Notes: a model not told the origin generated them from the letters alone. A DNA stretch of 18,659 nucleotides from CAZJOD01 sp964547525 (GCA_964547525.1 CAZJOD010000066.1:1-18659), one strand, 5' to 3'; numbered from the stretch's first letter, positions 1 to 8,335 are shown. Numbers and translations are program-made.

Positions 1-1392
1 TACCAAAAAGCTTTTGAATCAACCCCGAACTCTGTTTATTACATTGTACAAATCGGATATAATTATTTAGAAATGTATAATTACGACAAATGCGAAGAAT
101 TCATTCAAAAAGCAAAAAATATTGATAATACTTATCATGACATTTACAACTTAGCCGGCCTAAGATACGCATACCAAACCAAATACAAAACGGCACTTTC
201 TGAGTTTGAAAAAGCGCTGTCTTACAAACCCGACTATTATGACGCCGCAATTAATAAAGTTTGGGTGCTCTTTTTAAGCAAGCAATACAAAAAATGCTTA
301 GATTATTGTTATGAAGCCATCCTGAACTTTGATGAAAGCTATGATTTTTTACTTTATCAAGGTCATTGTCACAGGTACTTATACCAATTACAAGAAGCCG
401 TAGACATATATCAAATAGCACTTAAACTCCGCCCAAACGACGAAACAGTTTTAACCGCATTAACATATACATATTTCGATCTTCATGATGTTGTTTTGTG
501 TATGGAATATGCGGAGAAGACTCTTTCCATAAATCCGGAAAACTCTACAGCTCTTTATTTATCACAACTCATAAAAGGGTATTCAGGTTCATTTGCTCAA
601 CAGGTATCTGATTTCTTTTATGACACATATTTATATTCTGACAAAATTAACGGTTTTGAAAGCATATGCAAAGATTTTTCATATCTTGATAATGCCACTA
701 TAGAGGATGTTGTAGAATTTATATATAATAACAAACTTGAAACAGACTACTATACTTATGTTATAACCGATGAAGAATATCTCGAACAATTATATGATAT
801 ATCTGCAAACGAGATTATTGTTGACAATACAAATAATGTTTATCTGTTTAAATTTGCGAACTTCTCTTATACTATCGGTTATGAATTTATTGAATATGTA
901 AATAGCATTACCAACCCTGAAGAAAGCATACTTATAGTCGATCTGCGTGATAACGGAGGAGGTTTGATTCAAGGAGCCGTAGATATGCTGGATTGTCTGT
1001 TGGAAGGTTATATTGTGTGCACAACGGTGGATAGAAACGGTTATACCGAAAGTTATCGTTCAGATGCAGACAAGATAAAGTTCAAAAAAATATACATATT
1101 TGCCAATGGGAGCAGTGCAAGTGCCTCAGAGCTTTTCATTTTAGGTATGAGAAAATATGCAAATAATGTTACTGTAATAGGGTACCCTACTCTAGGCAAG
1201 GGAGTAGGGCAAATAATACATATTGACTATTCTCGAAACATAGCTATAGTTGCGGTTAATTTCTACTGGAATGTTAAAGAAGAAAATATTAACGAGAAGC
1301 CTATACAACCTGATATATCAGGTGATTTATTGGACTTGCCAAATGTTCCCGAAAAAGATATAGTTATAAATTATTATAATGTATACGGATAA
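1..1392 (+). CDS. TPR-repeat protein with C-terminal S41-family peptidase domain (5' end missing)
   Basis: The reading frame is open from the first base of the window and already encodes TPR-like helices there, so the ATG at 73 is probably internal and the gene is cut by the window edge. The N-terminal two-fifths is a series of about 34-residue helical repeats of TPR type, with aromatic/Ala pattern and repeated Pro before helix turns. The C-terminal half carries S41 (tail-specific protease) signatures: the strand with DLRDNGGG (about nt 937-963), the nucleophile motif GSSASASE (nt 1108-1131, catalytic Ser expected at nt 1114) and a Lys in LGKGVGQ 28 residues later (nt 1198). No PDZ domain is obvious, unlike CtpA/CtpB. 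TPR regions usually bind protein partners, so a substrate-docking role is inferred. The stop overlaps the region just upstream of the next gene, suggesting cotranscription. Signal peptide or membrane anchor cannot be judged because the true N-terminus is missing. Confidence 0.8.
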   Translation, partial: YQKAFESTPNSVYYIVQIGYNYLEMYNYDKCEEFIQKAKNIDNTYHDIYNLAGLRYAYQTKYKTALSEFEKALSYKPDYYDAAINKVWVLFLSKQYKKCLDYCYEAILNFDESYDFLLYQGHCHRYLYQLQEAVDIYQIALKLRPNDETVLTALTYTYFDLHDVVLCMEYAEKTLSINPENSTALYLSQLIKGYSGSFAQQVSDFFYDTYLYSDKINGFESICKDFSYLDNATIEDVVEFIYNNKLETDYYTYVITDEEYLEQLYDISANEIIVDNTNNVYLFKFANFSYTIGYEFIEYVNSITNPEESILIVDLRDNGGGLIQGAVDMLDCLLEGYIVCTTVDRNGYTESYRSDADKIKFKKIYIFANGSSASASELFILGMRKYANNVTVIGYPTLGKGVGQIIHIDYSRNIAIVAVNFYWNVKEENINEKPIQPDISGDLLDLPNVPEKDIVINYYNVYG

Positions 1393-1414
1393 AAAATTAC
1401 CCCGGAGGTTTTTA

Positions 1415-2419
1415 ATGGACGATTATAAAAACGAACTTATTTTAAAAAGCGCTCAAAATTGTCTTGGTGTATCCTTTTTTGAAGGACATGCTCATTTTAG
1501 AAGATTTACCGATAAACAATATATATTGTATAATAAGAATGAAGCCTATGAAGTAAGAAGCAAATGTCCCTCCGGAGTATGTTTGAAATTCGAAACAAAT
1601 AGCGAGTATATAATAATAAAATATGGCATGGATAAAGAAGTTCGTAATTGGGCTTATTTTGACGTATATTTAAATGACACATTCGTTCATACGGAAAATG
1701 TTTTTAGAAAGCCGTATACACACGGGGAGTTCAAATATAATATACCTCATACAGGGCTAAAATTTAATCAAATAACAATATATCTGCCTCATCTTGTACA
1801 AATTTTTATAACAGATATTGAATTTTCGCAGGCTTGTATCATATACCCAGGTAAAAAGTATGAAAAAAACCTTTTATGTATGGGTGATTCTATAACTTTC
1901 GGGGCAAATTCGTTTAGTCCGTCGGTAACATATCCGGTTCAATTGTCTCGATTTTTTGGTATGAATGTATTGAATCAGGGTATCGGAGGTTATATTTTTG
2001 ATGAAAACTCCATTGATGAAAACATGAAATTCAAACCTGATTATATAACTGTTGCATACGGAACAAACGATATGCATCAATTAAAATCAAAAGAAGAATT
2101 TATCAATAACTGTAAAAGCTTTTTCGAAAAAATTTCTGTAACTTATCCTTTAGCTGATATATATGCAATTATTCCCATATGGAGAGATTCATACAAAAAT
2201 GATTCGATACCCGGGGGCATAGAAACCTTACAGGATGTATTTTTACAGTCAACCCGATCCCTCGGCAGAGTAAAATTAATTAATGGAATTAAATTTGTTC
2301 CAAATATATCTTCATTTTTCGTTGACGGTCTTCATCCAAATGACACCGGATTTATGCATTACAGCTTAAATTTGATTAAGGAAATTATAAAACTACAAAA
2401 CGAAAACCACTCGGTATAA
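1415..2419 (+). CDS. SGNH/GDSL-family hydrolase (carbohydrate esterase-like)
   Basis: A 334-residue protein. The ATG at 1415 is chosen because CGGAGG (1403-1408) sits just upstream; an in-frame ATG at 1379 overlaps the previous gene and lacks such a site. The C-terminal two-thirds contains the SGNH blocks in order: GDSIT with the nucleophilic Ser (block I), GIGGY (block II Gly), YGTNDMH (block III Asn) and DGLHPND (block V Asp and His). The N-terminal about 130 residues look like a beta-rich accessory domain, as in SGNH esterases acting on acylated sugars. No signal peptide is seen, so a cytoplasmic location is likely. Known members deacylate sugars, lipids or peptidoglycan; the substrate here cannot be told. 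The gene starts 22 bases after the protease-like gene and is probably in the same operon. Confidence 0.85.
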   Translation: MDDYKNELILKSAQNCLGVSFFEGHAHFRRFTDKQYILYNKNEAYEVRSKCPSGVCLKFETNSEYIIIKYGMDKEVRNWAYFDVYLNDTFVHTENVFRKPYTHGEFKYNIPHTGLKFNQITIYLPHLVQIFITDIEFSQACIIYPGKKYEKNLLCMGDSITFGANSFSPSVTYPVQLSRFFGMNVLNQGIGGYIFDENSIDENMKFKPDYITVAYGTNDMHQLKSKEEFINNCKSFFEKISVTYPLADIYAIIPIWRDSYKNDSIPGGIETLQDVFLQSTRSLGRVKLINGIKFVPNISSFFVDGLHPNDTGFMHYSLNLIKEIIKLQNENHSV

Positions 2420-2452
2420 ACGGATACAAGCTATTGATTAAACTAACATTAA

Positions 2453-2929
2453 TTATAGAACCGTAACACTATAGTCACTGATTTCAAACTTAATTATAAA
2501 GTCATTTAAGCAATCGGTTCTTACTGATATGTACAGGTCATTTAGAGGAGCGGATATAAGTTTTTTAAATATATAAAACAAACCCGATTCGAGATATATC
2601 TCCAAAGGTCCTATTTCATCTATAAAAATAGGATTAAATCTATACTCCATGGATTCTGTAATAATCTTTCGCGCGAAATCCAATCCGGTTTTCGAAAAAC
2701 TGTAATTAAAGAATCTGCACTCTTCATCCCATACTCTATGTAAAAAATCGGTTTTTAGAGCAAAGATTAAGTTTTTACCTGAAGTTAACCGGTAAATTCT
2801 TTGGCCGATATTCTTATTGTTATAAAATATCTTACGTGTGATAAAACCGTCTCCCCCTACATCGGTATATATGGATTCTATTTTTGAAGTCTTACCGCTT
2901 CCGATATCACCTGTTATTATTTTAATCAT
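2453..2929 (-). CDS. Small P-loop NTPase, THEP1/MobB-like
   Basis: A 158-residue protein beginning with a Walker A motif, GDIGSGKT (residues 7-14), and carrying a Walker B-type strand IFIDEIGPLE at residues 101-110. This architecture fits the THEP1 nucleoside-triphosphatase family. Its ATG lies one base beyond the stop of the MocA-like gene, so the two are translationally coupled and this is the last gene of the six-gene molybdenum hydroxylase cluster. MobB, another small P-loop protein, assists molybdopterin nucleotide attachment in other bacteria; by context this NTPase may play a comparable helper role, but that is inference. No intrinsic terminator is visible in the 33 bases between its stop and the convergent esterase gene. 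Confidence 0.8.
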   Translation of the reverse strand: MIKIITGDIGSGKTSKIESIYTDVGGDGFITRKIFYNNKNIGQRIYRLTSGKNLIFALKTDFLHRVWDEECRFFNYSFSKTGLDFARKIITESMEYRFNPIFIDEIGPLEIYLESGLFYIFKKLISAPLNDLYISVRTDCLNDFIIKFEISDYSVTVL

Positions 2930-2930
2930 A

Positions 2931-3524
2931 TCATTCGACCGAAACCGCCTTTAATATATTATAATAATCTTCAGGTGTATCGACATCCATAAGTATACCC
3001 GGGTCTTCTGTTTGCACCGTTTCAAAACCTATAGAATATATATACTCTCGTAATGTAGTATAGCTCGTATTATTCAATAAATCTTTAGCCACCTTAGAGT
3101 TCATTAATATCGGGTGACCACATTTTCCACAGAAGGTGGGAACAATAATTTTACCTTCACATAAAAATAGCTTTTTGTAAGTTTCTTTTGATACCAAGGG
3201 ATAATCTCCGGGTACCAATAAAAACCTATCCCCCTCCAAATGAGAAATAGCTAAAAGAACCGAGCTCATCATACCGTCCTTATAATTTTGATTTTTGATC
3301 AGGCATACTTTATTATAAGGCTTAACGGTTATTTTAGTATTGTCATAATTACAACCGCCAACTACAATAATTCTAGAGCAAAAATCATACATTGATTCTA
3401 TACACAGCTCTAATATCTTCTTCCCTTTGATGCTAAGGTCCAGCTTATCCGTTCCCATTCGTGATGACATCCCCGCTGCTAAAACCACACCTTCAGTTAC
3501 TGTTATAATATTATTTGTATGCAT
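2931..3524 (-). CDS. MocA-like molybdenum cofactor nucleotidyltransferase
   Basis: A 197-residue protein of the MobA/MocA NTP-transferase superfamily. The signature LAAGMSSRMGTDK lies near the N-terminus (about residues 15-27), followed by the metal-binding region VPGDYPLV and a C-terminal DVDTPEDY. In E. coli, MocA attaches CMP to molybdopterin to give the dinucleotide cofactor used by xanthine-dehydrogenase-type enzymes; the position directly behind such an enzyme supports this role. An open frame reaches 3593, but the ATG at 3524 is preferred because GGTGAT lies a few bases upstream and the homologous core begins right after it. With this start the gene overlaps the 3' end of the membrane-protein gene by 22 bases. 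A related function on another nucleotide sugar or cofactor cannot be excluded from motifs alone. Confidence 0.8.
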   Translation of the reverse strand: MHTNNIITVTEGVVLAAGMSSRMGTDKLDLSIKGKKILELCIESMYDFCSRIIVVGGCNYDNTKITVKPYNKVCLIKNQNYKDGMMSSVLLAISHLEGDRFLLVPGDYPLVSKETYKKLFLCEGKIIVPTFCGKCGHPILMNSKVAKDLLNNTSYTTLREYIYSIGFETVQTEDPGILMDVDTPEDYYNILKAVSVE

Positions 3525-4123
3525 ATTGTTATCACCAAAATTAATACAGGTAATGCTGTACCCATAGAATACGAAACAAATTCTCTTCCGCAATTTTTAC
3601 GATACTGTGCCAGTAAAAATAAGTAAAAACCAAATATGACAGAAGTTATTATGTTCTCAATTACGAAAAATCTCAAGAACGCTTCTAGTCCGGATACAGG
3701 TGATATATCCCTGATAAACGCCGGCATTAAAGTGACATAAATCAAATATAAGATTCTCCAGCATGTATTTATAAGAGCAAAACCGGTCATTTTTGCAATG
3801 TCATACCTGCTTAAAACAGTCAGAGCAAGATATACCACCAATCCTTCGAGCAATATTGATATTGCCGGATTTATTACATAATCGATTCTTACAGGAGCAA
3901 CTAAGTCGATTAGTTTTATAAGTGAAGCTAAGCCTGCAGCATATAAAACCGAAGTTTTATTATTTGTTACCGAATAAATTTTATACAGAAAATAAAAAGC
4001 GATAGGACTCCAAAGAATCCAACCTAAAGGTACGGGCATTATGTGAAGCATATGACCCACAGTGGCTTCGGTCAAACCCCATAATGCACCCCAAAAAATG
4101 ATTGCGGAGAAATTTTTAGACAC
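3503..4123 (-). CDS. Unrecognised polytopic membrane protein in the molybdenum hydroxylase cluster
   Basis: A 206-residue very hydrophobic protein with about six or seven likely membrane segments (near residues 5-25, 32-50, 58-75, 86-105, 115-135, 152-173 and 187-206). I do not recognise the family. Polar or charged residues inside or next to segments (Glu19, His24, Lys70, Asp73, Glu93, Arg123, Glu156) could line a substrate site. It lies 183 bases after the [2Fe-2S] subunit gene and overlaps the MocA-like gene by 22 bases, so it is cotranscribed at least with the two cofactor genes. An uptake component for the enzyme's substrate, or a partner of maturation, are both possible. Size and topology resemble ECF-transporter S-components, but no diagnostic motif was seen. 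Confidence 0.7.
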   Translation of the reverse strand: MSKNFSAIIFWGALWGLTEATVGHMLHIMPVPLGWILWSPIAFYFLYKIYSVTNNKTSVLYAAGLASLIKLIDLVAPVRIDYVINPAISILLEGLVVYLALTVLSRYDIAKMTGFALINTCWRILYLIYVTLMPAFIRDISPVSGLEAFLRFFVIENIITSVIFGFYLFLLAQYRKNCGREFVSYSMGTALPVLILVITICIQIIL

Positions 4124-4306
4124 TATTAATTCCCCTTAAATTAAAAAAGTCCGATAATATATATGTTACTAAAATAACAAATATGCTAATTTTATTATTA
4201 ACTTTTTTAGAACAATTAATAATAAATTGCGTACACAAAAATTAGAGTTTATATGTGATTACAGCGGAATAAAATAAAATTTTTTCAGTAAAATCATACA
4301 TATTTC

Positions 4307-4774
4307 TTATTTTTTATTCCGAACTGACAAAACCGCTTCCCAAATTTCTTTAAAACCCGTACATCTGCATATGTTTGACTGCAACCATTCTTTCATGGTA
4401 TCCTCATCCGCGTTCGGGTGTATAGTTAATAAAGCATGGCAATTCATAATAAATCCGGATGTGCAATATCCGCATTGAAATGCGTTTTTATCAATGAAAG
4501 CTTGCTGAATAGGTGTATTGACTAAACCTTCCACTGTAACAATTTTATGTCCTACGGCTTCAACAGCCAGCATCAAACAGGACTTTACAGGCCATCCGTC
4601 AACTTGAACGGTACAAGTTCCACAATCTCCGTTTTTACATCCGGCTTTAGCACCTGTTAGTCCTAACTGCTCTCTTAACACATCAAGTAATATATCCGAA
4701 GGTTTAATAGTAACAGTAACCTTTTCGCCGTTTACATCCAGCTCTACTTCTTCTTTTTTTAATAATTGAAACAC
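4307..4774 (-). CDS. Molybdenum hydroxylase [2Fe-2S] small subunit (XdhC/CoxS type)
   Basis: A 155-residue ferredoxin-like subunit that moves electrons from the molybdenum site to FAD. All eight cluster cysteines are present: C46, C51, C54 and C66 for the plant-type [2Fe-2S] cluster, and C101, C104, C136 and C138 for the second cluster (CGYC ... CRC). Length matches the family. The start is a GTG at 4774, preceded by AGGGAG 11 bases upstream; no ATG is available nearby. It is third in the operon, about 60 bases after the FAD subunit gene. The 183 bases between this gene and the membrane-protein gene are AT-rich, without a convincing terminator, so readthrough is possible. Confidence 0.95.
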   Translation of the reverse strand: MFQLLKKEEVELDVNGEKVTVTIKPSDILLDVLREQLGLTGAKAGCKNGDCGTCTVQVDGWPVKSCLMLAVEAVGHKIVTVEGLVNTPIQQAFIDKNAFQCGYCTSGFIMNCHALLTIHPNADEDTMKEWLQSNICRCTGFKEIWEAVLSVRNKK

Positions 4775-4833
4775 TTCTATTTAATCTCCCTTTAGTTAGT
4801 TTTTATATATAATTCGTATAAGTTTCGTAACTT

Positions 4834-5664
4834 TTATAACCCCAATCTTTCAAGTGTATCTTGTATAACATTTCCCAAAACAAATCTCCTGTATTCGGCA
4901 GAGCCTGAAATATCAGACAAAATATCTCCGGGTAGACTACATAAAATCTTACTTAACCTATCTTCCGGTGAAAAGCTTTTATTGTTTAAAACTTGTTCCA
5001 CCTTAACCGATCTGAATGGAAAGCCACATAAAGCTGAAAAAGCAATTCTTATTTCATTATTTTTTCTTATAGCCGCACTTTCTATTAAAGGATAATCTAT
5101 TTTTTCTTGTTTTGTAATTTTTGCATGTGAATAGGGCATAGTAACATAATCTTCATTGATTACGGCTTGGACGACAAACTCTCCGTTTCCAAGGAGCATA
5201 CGTTCGTTAAATATGTTGTGTATATCATGCGTCTTGGCTCCGTCAGGTCCATATGTCATAATGGTGCAATCGGTAAGCAGAAGTGGTAAAACAGCGGAAC
5301 GGTATATAATTGTTCCACATATGTTGCCACCTAGTGTAACTTTGTCTTGTATTGTGTGATCTGCAATTCTCGATGCGGTTTTAGCAAGCAAGGGAAAAAT
5401 ATTGCTTTCATTTATTTGTGTTAATGTGACAGCGGAACCTATGAATACTTTTCTATTTTCTTTAGTTAGTATATTGCACTCAGGTATAGTTTTAATATCT
5501 ATGACCGCTTTAGTAAATATGTTGTTCATTCGAGCCATACTTATAAATTCGGTACCTCCACTGTAGTATATGGGACTTTTTGATTCATTATTTAACTTGA
5601 TAAATAAGTCTGTCGCCTGTTTTAATGTGTCAGGCCTGTAATATTCAAAATCATATGCTATCAT
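4834..5664 (-). CDS. Molybdenum hydroxylase FAD-binding subunit (CoxM/XdhB type)
   Basis: A 276-residue medium subunit that carries FAD and passes electrons to the final acceptor. The FAD-binding motifs YSGGTEF near the N-terminus and TLGGNICGT in the middle fit the family, and the C-terminal part resembles the CO dehydrogenase flavoprotein C-domain. An open frame reaches 5691, but the ATG at 5664 is preferred: it overlaps the stop of the large subunit gene as ATGA and has AGGCGGTG just upstream, within the large subunit coding sequence. This implies translational coupling of the two subunits. The electron acceptor (NAD, ferredoxin or other) is not shown by the sequence. Confidence 0.93.
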   Translation of the reverse strand: MIAYDFEYYRPDTLKQATDLFIKLNNESKSPIYYSGGTEFISMARMNNIFTKAVIDIKTIPECNILTKENRKVFIGSAVTLTQINESNIFPLLAKTASRIADHTIQDKVTLGGNICGTIIYRSAVLPLLLTDCTIMTYGPDGAKTHDIHNIFNERMLLGNGEFVVQAVINEDYVTMPYSHAKITKQEKIDYPLIESAAIRKNNEIRIAFSALCGFPFRSVKVEQVLNNKSFSPEDRLSKILCSLPGDILSDISGSAEYRRFVLGNVIQDTLERLGL

Positions 5665-7988
5665 TTCGCACCGCCTGTCTTTATTTTCCATATAGTTTCC
5701 GGTAATGCCGGTAATCTGTTTAGATCAATTTGTGCCGCTGTTGAAATACTGTTTAATAAAGCTCCGGGCATACCCATTGTTGCATGTTCCGCTATTCCCC
5801 TGGCTCCATAAGGTCCGTTTTCAACCGGTGTCTCGACAAAATCCACCAAATACTCCGGTTCCTCCCCTACCCTCAACGGCTTGTAGGTTCTTAGGCTTGT
5901 ATTCTCCGGTATGGCATCACCGTTAAATATAAATTCCTCGCAAAAAGCTGTTCCCAGTCCCATACACATTGCACCCATTACTACCCCCTTCGCGTTTTTT
6001 GGATTTAAAACTTTTCCGGCATCAATTACCGATACGGCTCTTTTTAATCTATATGTGTATAATCGGGTATCATATTCAATCTCTACCGCACCGGCACCTA
6101 CCGTCCAGTAAGGTCCCGGTTTACCCGCTCCCGTTTCTCTGTCAAGGGGTGTTAACCGGTTCATTACAAAAGAACCGGTACCTATGATCTGTTCACCGTA
6201 TGCATTTCCGTTTTCAAATTTTATTCCATGAGATAAATCTTTAAATCTAATATGAATGTCCTTATCATACCTTACAAAAACTTTACCTCCGTATACATCA
6301 AGATCGTTTTCAGGACATCTTAATGAGACAGATGCAATTTTTTTTATTTTCTTAATCATATCATCGGCTGCCGCCAAAACAGCATTACCCGCCATATAAC
6401 TTGACATACTCGCCACGGTTTTCCAGTGTTCAGGGCTTACCTCTGTGCTAACTTCCATTACAACATGAATATCATCGGCACTCATACCCATTTTTTCTGC
6501 AAGAATCTGAGCCAAAACAGTTTTTGTACTTTGCCCGAATTCCACAACTCCACAGTTAAGGCTAATACTGCCGTCGGAATTTAATATTAGAATTGCACCT
6601 GATGAGGCGTTTACAGGACTACTTGAAGTTTTCCAATAGCAACACAAACCTTTACTTAACACCTTGTAATTACCAAGGTCAATTCTTCTTCCATGTTCCC
6701 AATTAATCATTTGCGCGGCTTTTTGCAAGCACTTATTAATATCGCCTAAATTACTACTTGTTAATTTAACCATTGTAGGTGAAGTATTTCCGGGACCTAT
6801 TAGATTACGTATCCTTAAGTCTAACGGATCCATTCCCATTTTAAAAGCCAACCTGTCAATACTTCTCTCTATGGCCGTAGTAAAATCTATGTGTCCGAAT
6901 CCTCTGAAAGCGGTTGCATACGGATGATTTGTATATACACACAAAGAATCACATTGCACATTAAGAATATTATACGGTCCTGTACAGCTTGTGGCAGCCG
7001 CCCTGCTCATATTTGGAGCCGAATCCGAATACGCACCGCAATTATGATAATAATATAATTCTGCAGCCAGTATTTTACCTTCTTTCGTAGCTCCCAGCTT
7101 TACCGTACCCTCAAAATTTAAATGAACAGGTGCAGTTATAAGATCCATTTCACGTGTAAAAGCAATGCGTACTTTTTTACCACCTACCGCACGAGAAGCA
7201 GCATATGCCAACAACTCAATCTGGATGGTTGTCTTACCTCCAAACGCACCACCTAACATCGGTGCTATAACTGTAACCTTACCCGGTTCAACATGAAAAA
7301 AATCTGCTATGGCTTTTTGAACTTCATGTGGATTTTGGGTTGTGGAAGATATTAATACTCTACCGTCCGGTTTTATCTCGGCCTTTGCCGACCTTGGTTC
7401 CATAGCCATATGGTCAGAGCCCGGTGATAAAAATTTTTCTTCAATAACCGTATCACATTGACTCCATGCGTTTTGCATATCACCTTTTCGTATTTTATAT
7501 CGGCTGGCAACATTCGTACCAGGCTCCGGATATACCTCGTCTACAGCCAATTGGTAAAGTGCAAGATTCTCATGGACCTGTACCGCATCTTTCTTTAGTG
7601 CGTCAGTTAATGTATTTACAACAGGTAATATTTCATATTCGATATTAACCTTATTAGCGGCCGCTTTAGCATTTTGTAAACTGTCAGCAATAACAATGGC
7701 AATGGGTTCCATAAAATATCTGACTTTATCAATGGCCAATATAGGCCTGTCTTCAATCATCGGCCCAAAATATACCGGATCCGACTTTCCCGTAATAATG
7801 GCCTTTACACCTTTACTATTACGTGCCTCTTCCAAATCCAATCTTTTTATATACGCATGTGGATGTGAACTTGTAACCAACCATCCATGCAACATCCCCG
7901 GTTCAAACAAATCGTCATTATATTTCAAAGCCCCGGTGACTTTTTCAGCAGATTCTTTTCTTGGCACATTCGAACCTATAGAGCTCAT
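5661..7988 (-). CDS. Molybdenum hydroxylase large (molybdopterin-binding) subunit, xanthine dehydrogenase family
   Basis: A 775-residue catalytic subunit of normal family length, with the a/b hammerhead domain at the N-terminus followed by the two molybdopterin-binding halves. Visible motifs are GGAFGGK (residues 246-252), AFRGFG (360-365) and a C-terminal GPYGARGIAE whose Glu (about 734) matches the catalytic base of the family. AFRGFG resembles the substrate-binding Arg segment of xanthine dehydrogenases rather than the AYRCSFR motif of form I CO dehydrogenase, so hydroxylation of a purine or other N-heterocycle is more likely than CO oxidation. The exact substrate is not determined. The start is well supported by GGAGGT eight bases upstream of the ATG. 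It is first in the operon and preceded by a long leader that may be structured. Confidence 0.93.
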   Translation of the reverse strand: MSSIGSNVPRKESAEKVTGALKYNDDLFEPGMLHGWLVTSSHPHAYIKRLDLEEARNSKGVKAIITGKSDPVYFGPMIEDRPILAIDKVRYFMEPIAIVIADSLQNAKAAANKVNIEYEILPVVNTLTDALKKDAVQVHENLALYQLAVDEVYPEPGTNVASRYKIRKGDMQNAWSQCDTVIEEKFLSPGSDHMAMEPRSAKAEIKPDGRVLISSTTQNPHEVQKAIADFFHVEPGKVTVIAPMLGGAFGGKTTIQIELLAYAASRAVGGKKVRIAFTREMDLITAPVHLNFEGTVKLGATKEGKILAAELYYYHNCGAYSDSAPNMSRAAATSCTGPYNILNVQCDSLCVYTNHPYATAFRGFGHIDFTTAIERSIDRLAFKMGMDPLDLRIRNLIGPGNTSPTMVKLTSSNLGDINKCLQKAAQMINWEHGRRIDLGNYKVLSKGLCCYWKTSSSPVNASSGAILILNSDGSISLNCGVVEFGQSTKTVLAQILAEKMGMSADDIHVVMEVSTEVSPEHWKTVASMSSYMAGNAVLAAADDMIKKIKKIASVSLRCPENDLDVYGGKVFVRYDKDIHIRFKDLSHGIKFENGNAYGEQIIGTGSFVMNRLTPLDRETGAGKPGPYWTVGAGAVEIEYDTRLYTYRLKRAVSVIDAGKVLNPKNAKGVVMGAMCMGLGTAFCEEFIFNGDAIPENTSLRTYKPLRVGEEPEYLVDFVETPVENGPYGARGIAEHATMGMPGALLNSISTAAQIDLNRLPALPETIWKIKTGGAK

Positions 7989-8335
7989 TTAATTACCTCC
8001 AAAATAGACATATATAATGATTTTACCGCAAGAACTTTATTCTATTGCATTAAACAAACGAACATAGAACCGGAGTTGTAATATCAATTATTTTCAATGA
8101 CCGGTACAATACGGCTCACAGTAAGTGAGCTAATGCAGTAAAATCATATAATTAATTTTTTACAATACTGTGTAATTTATTCATATTCTTATAATACAAA
8201 TTTAAAGCTTTGAACAGAATTTAATACATATAAGTTAAGTTTTTTAAATTTTTCATGGAATAAAACAGTAAATGTTTTTTATATCCATAAAATATAATGT
8301 ATAATAAAGAAAAAGACCTAAAGGAGGTTTGCTAT
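7989..8335. other. Divergent intergenic region between molybdenum hydroxylase operon and aminotransferase gene
   Basis: These 347 bases separate two divergently read genes and must hold both promoters. Besides the candidate structured leader on the minus strand, a TATAAG hexamer at 8193-8188 (minus) is a possible -10 box that would give a leader of about 190 bases, but its -35 partner is poor. On the plus side no convincing promoter was found; the ribosome binding site AAGGAGG (8321-8327) for the aminotransferase is very strong. Confidence 0.5.
8017..8147 (-). promoter_or_regulatory. Candidate structured RNA leader of the molybdenum hydroxylase operon
   Basis: The 5' leader of the large subunit gene contains nested inverted repeats. 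The outer helix pairs 8135-8147 with 8017-8029 over 13 positions, with one G-U in minus-strand RNA. Inside it lie a 6-bp hairpin (8125-8130 with 8114-8119, loop 5) and a longer helix, 8101-8112 with 8062-8073, that has two U-U mismatches and two G-U pairs. Three positions that would be A-C mismatches in the plus sense become G-U pairs in the minus sense, which argues for function as RNA from the minus strand. An alternative helix, 8131-8137 with 8046-8052, competes with the base of the outer one. The element ends 17 bases before the ribosome binding site and has no terminator tail, so control of translation or RNA stability would be likelier than attenuation. I do not recognise a known riboswitch class. 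AT-rich DNA forms helices by chance, hence the moderate confidence. Confidence 0.4.

Noticed and set aside
4286..4298. CAGTAAAATCATA occurs here and again at 8136-8148, at both ends of the enzyme genes.
   Set aside because: A 13-base AT-rich exact match is expected by chance in a window of this size and base composition, and the copy at 4286 lacks the partner arm found at 8017-8029.
4124..4306. Gap between the [2Fe-2S] subunit and membrane-protein genes checked for a terminator or new promoter; a small TGTTA-CTAAAA-TAACA repeat lies near 4163-4178.
   Set aside because: No stem with a T run and no convincing -35/-10 pair; the 5-bp repeat is too short in AT-rich DNA to call.
5705..6187. Several plus-strand open frames of 60-75 codons inside the large subunit gene.
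   Set aside because: They lie antisense to a well-supported coding region, have no family features and no ribosome binding sites, and are shadows of its codon pattern.
5661..7988. Large subunit considered as CO dehydrogenase CoxL.
   Set aside because: The active-site loop reads AFRGFG, like xanthine dehydrogenase, and lacks the AYRCSFR signature with Cys of form I CoxL.
8114..8130. GCTCAC-AGTAA-GTGAGC considered as a repressor operator.
   Set aside because: It fits better as one arm of the larger minus-strand RNA fold, though a DNA-binding role is not excluded.
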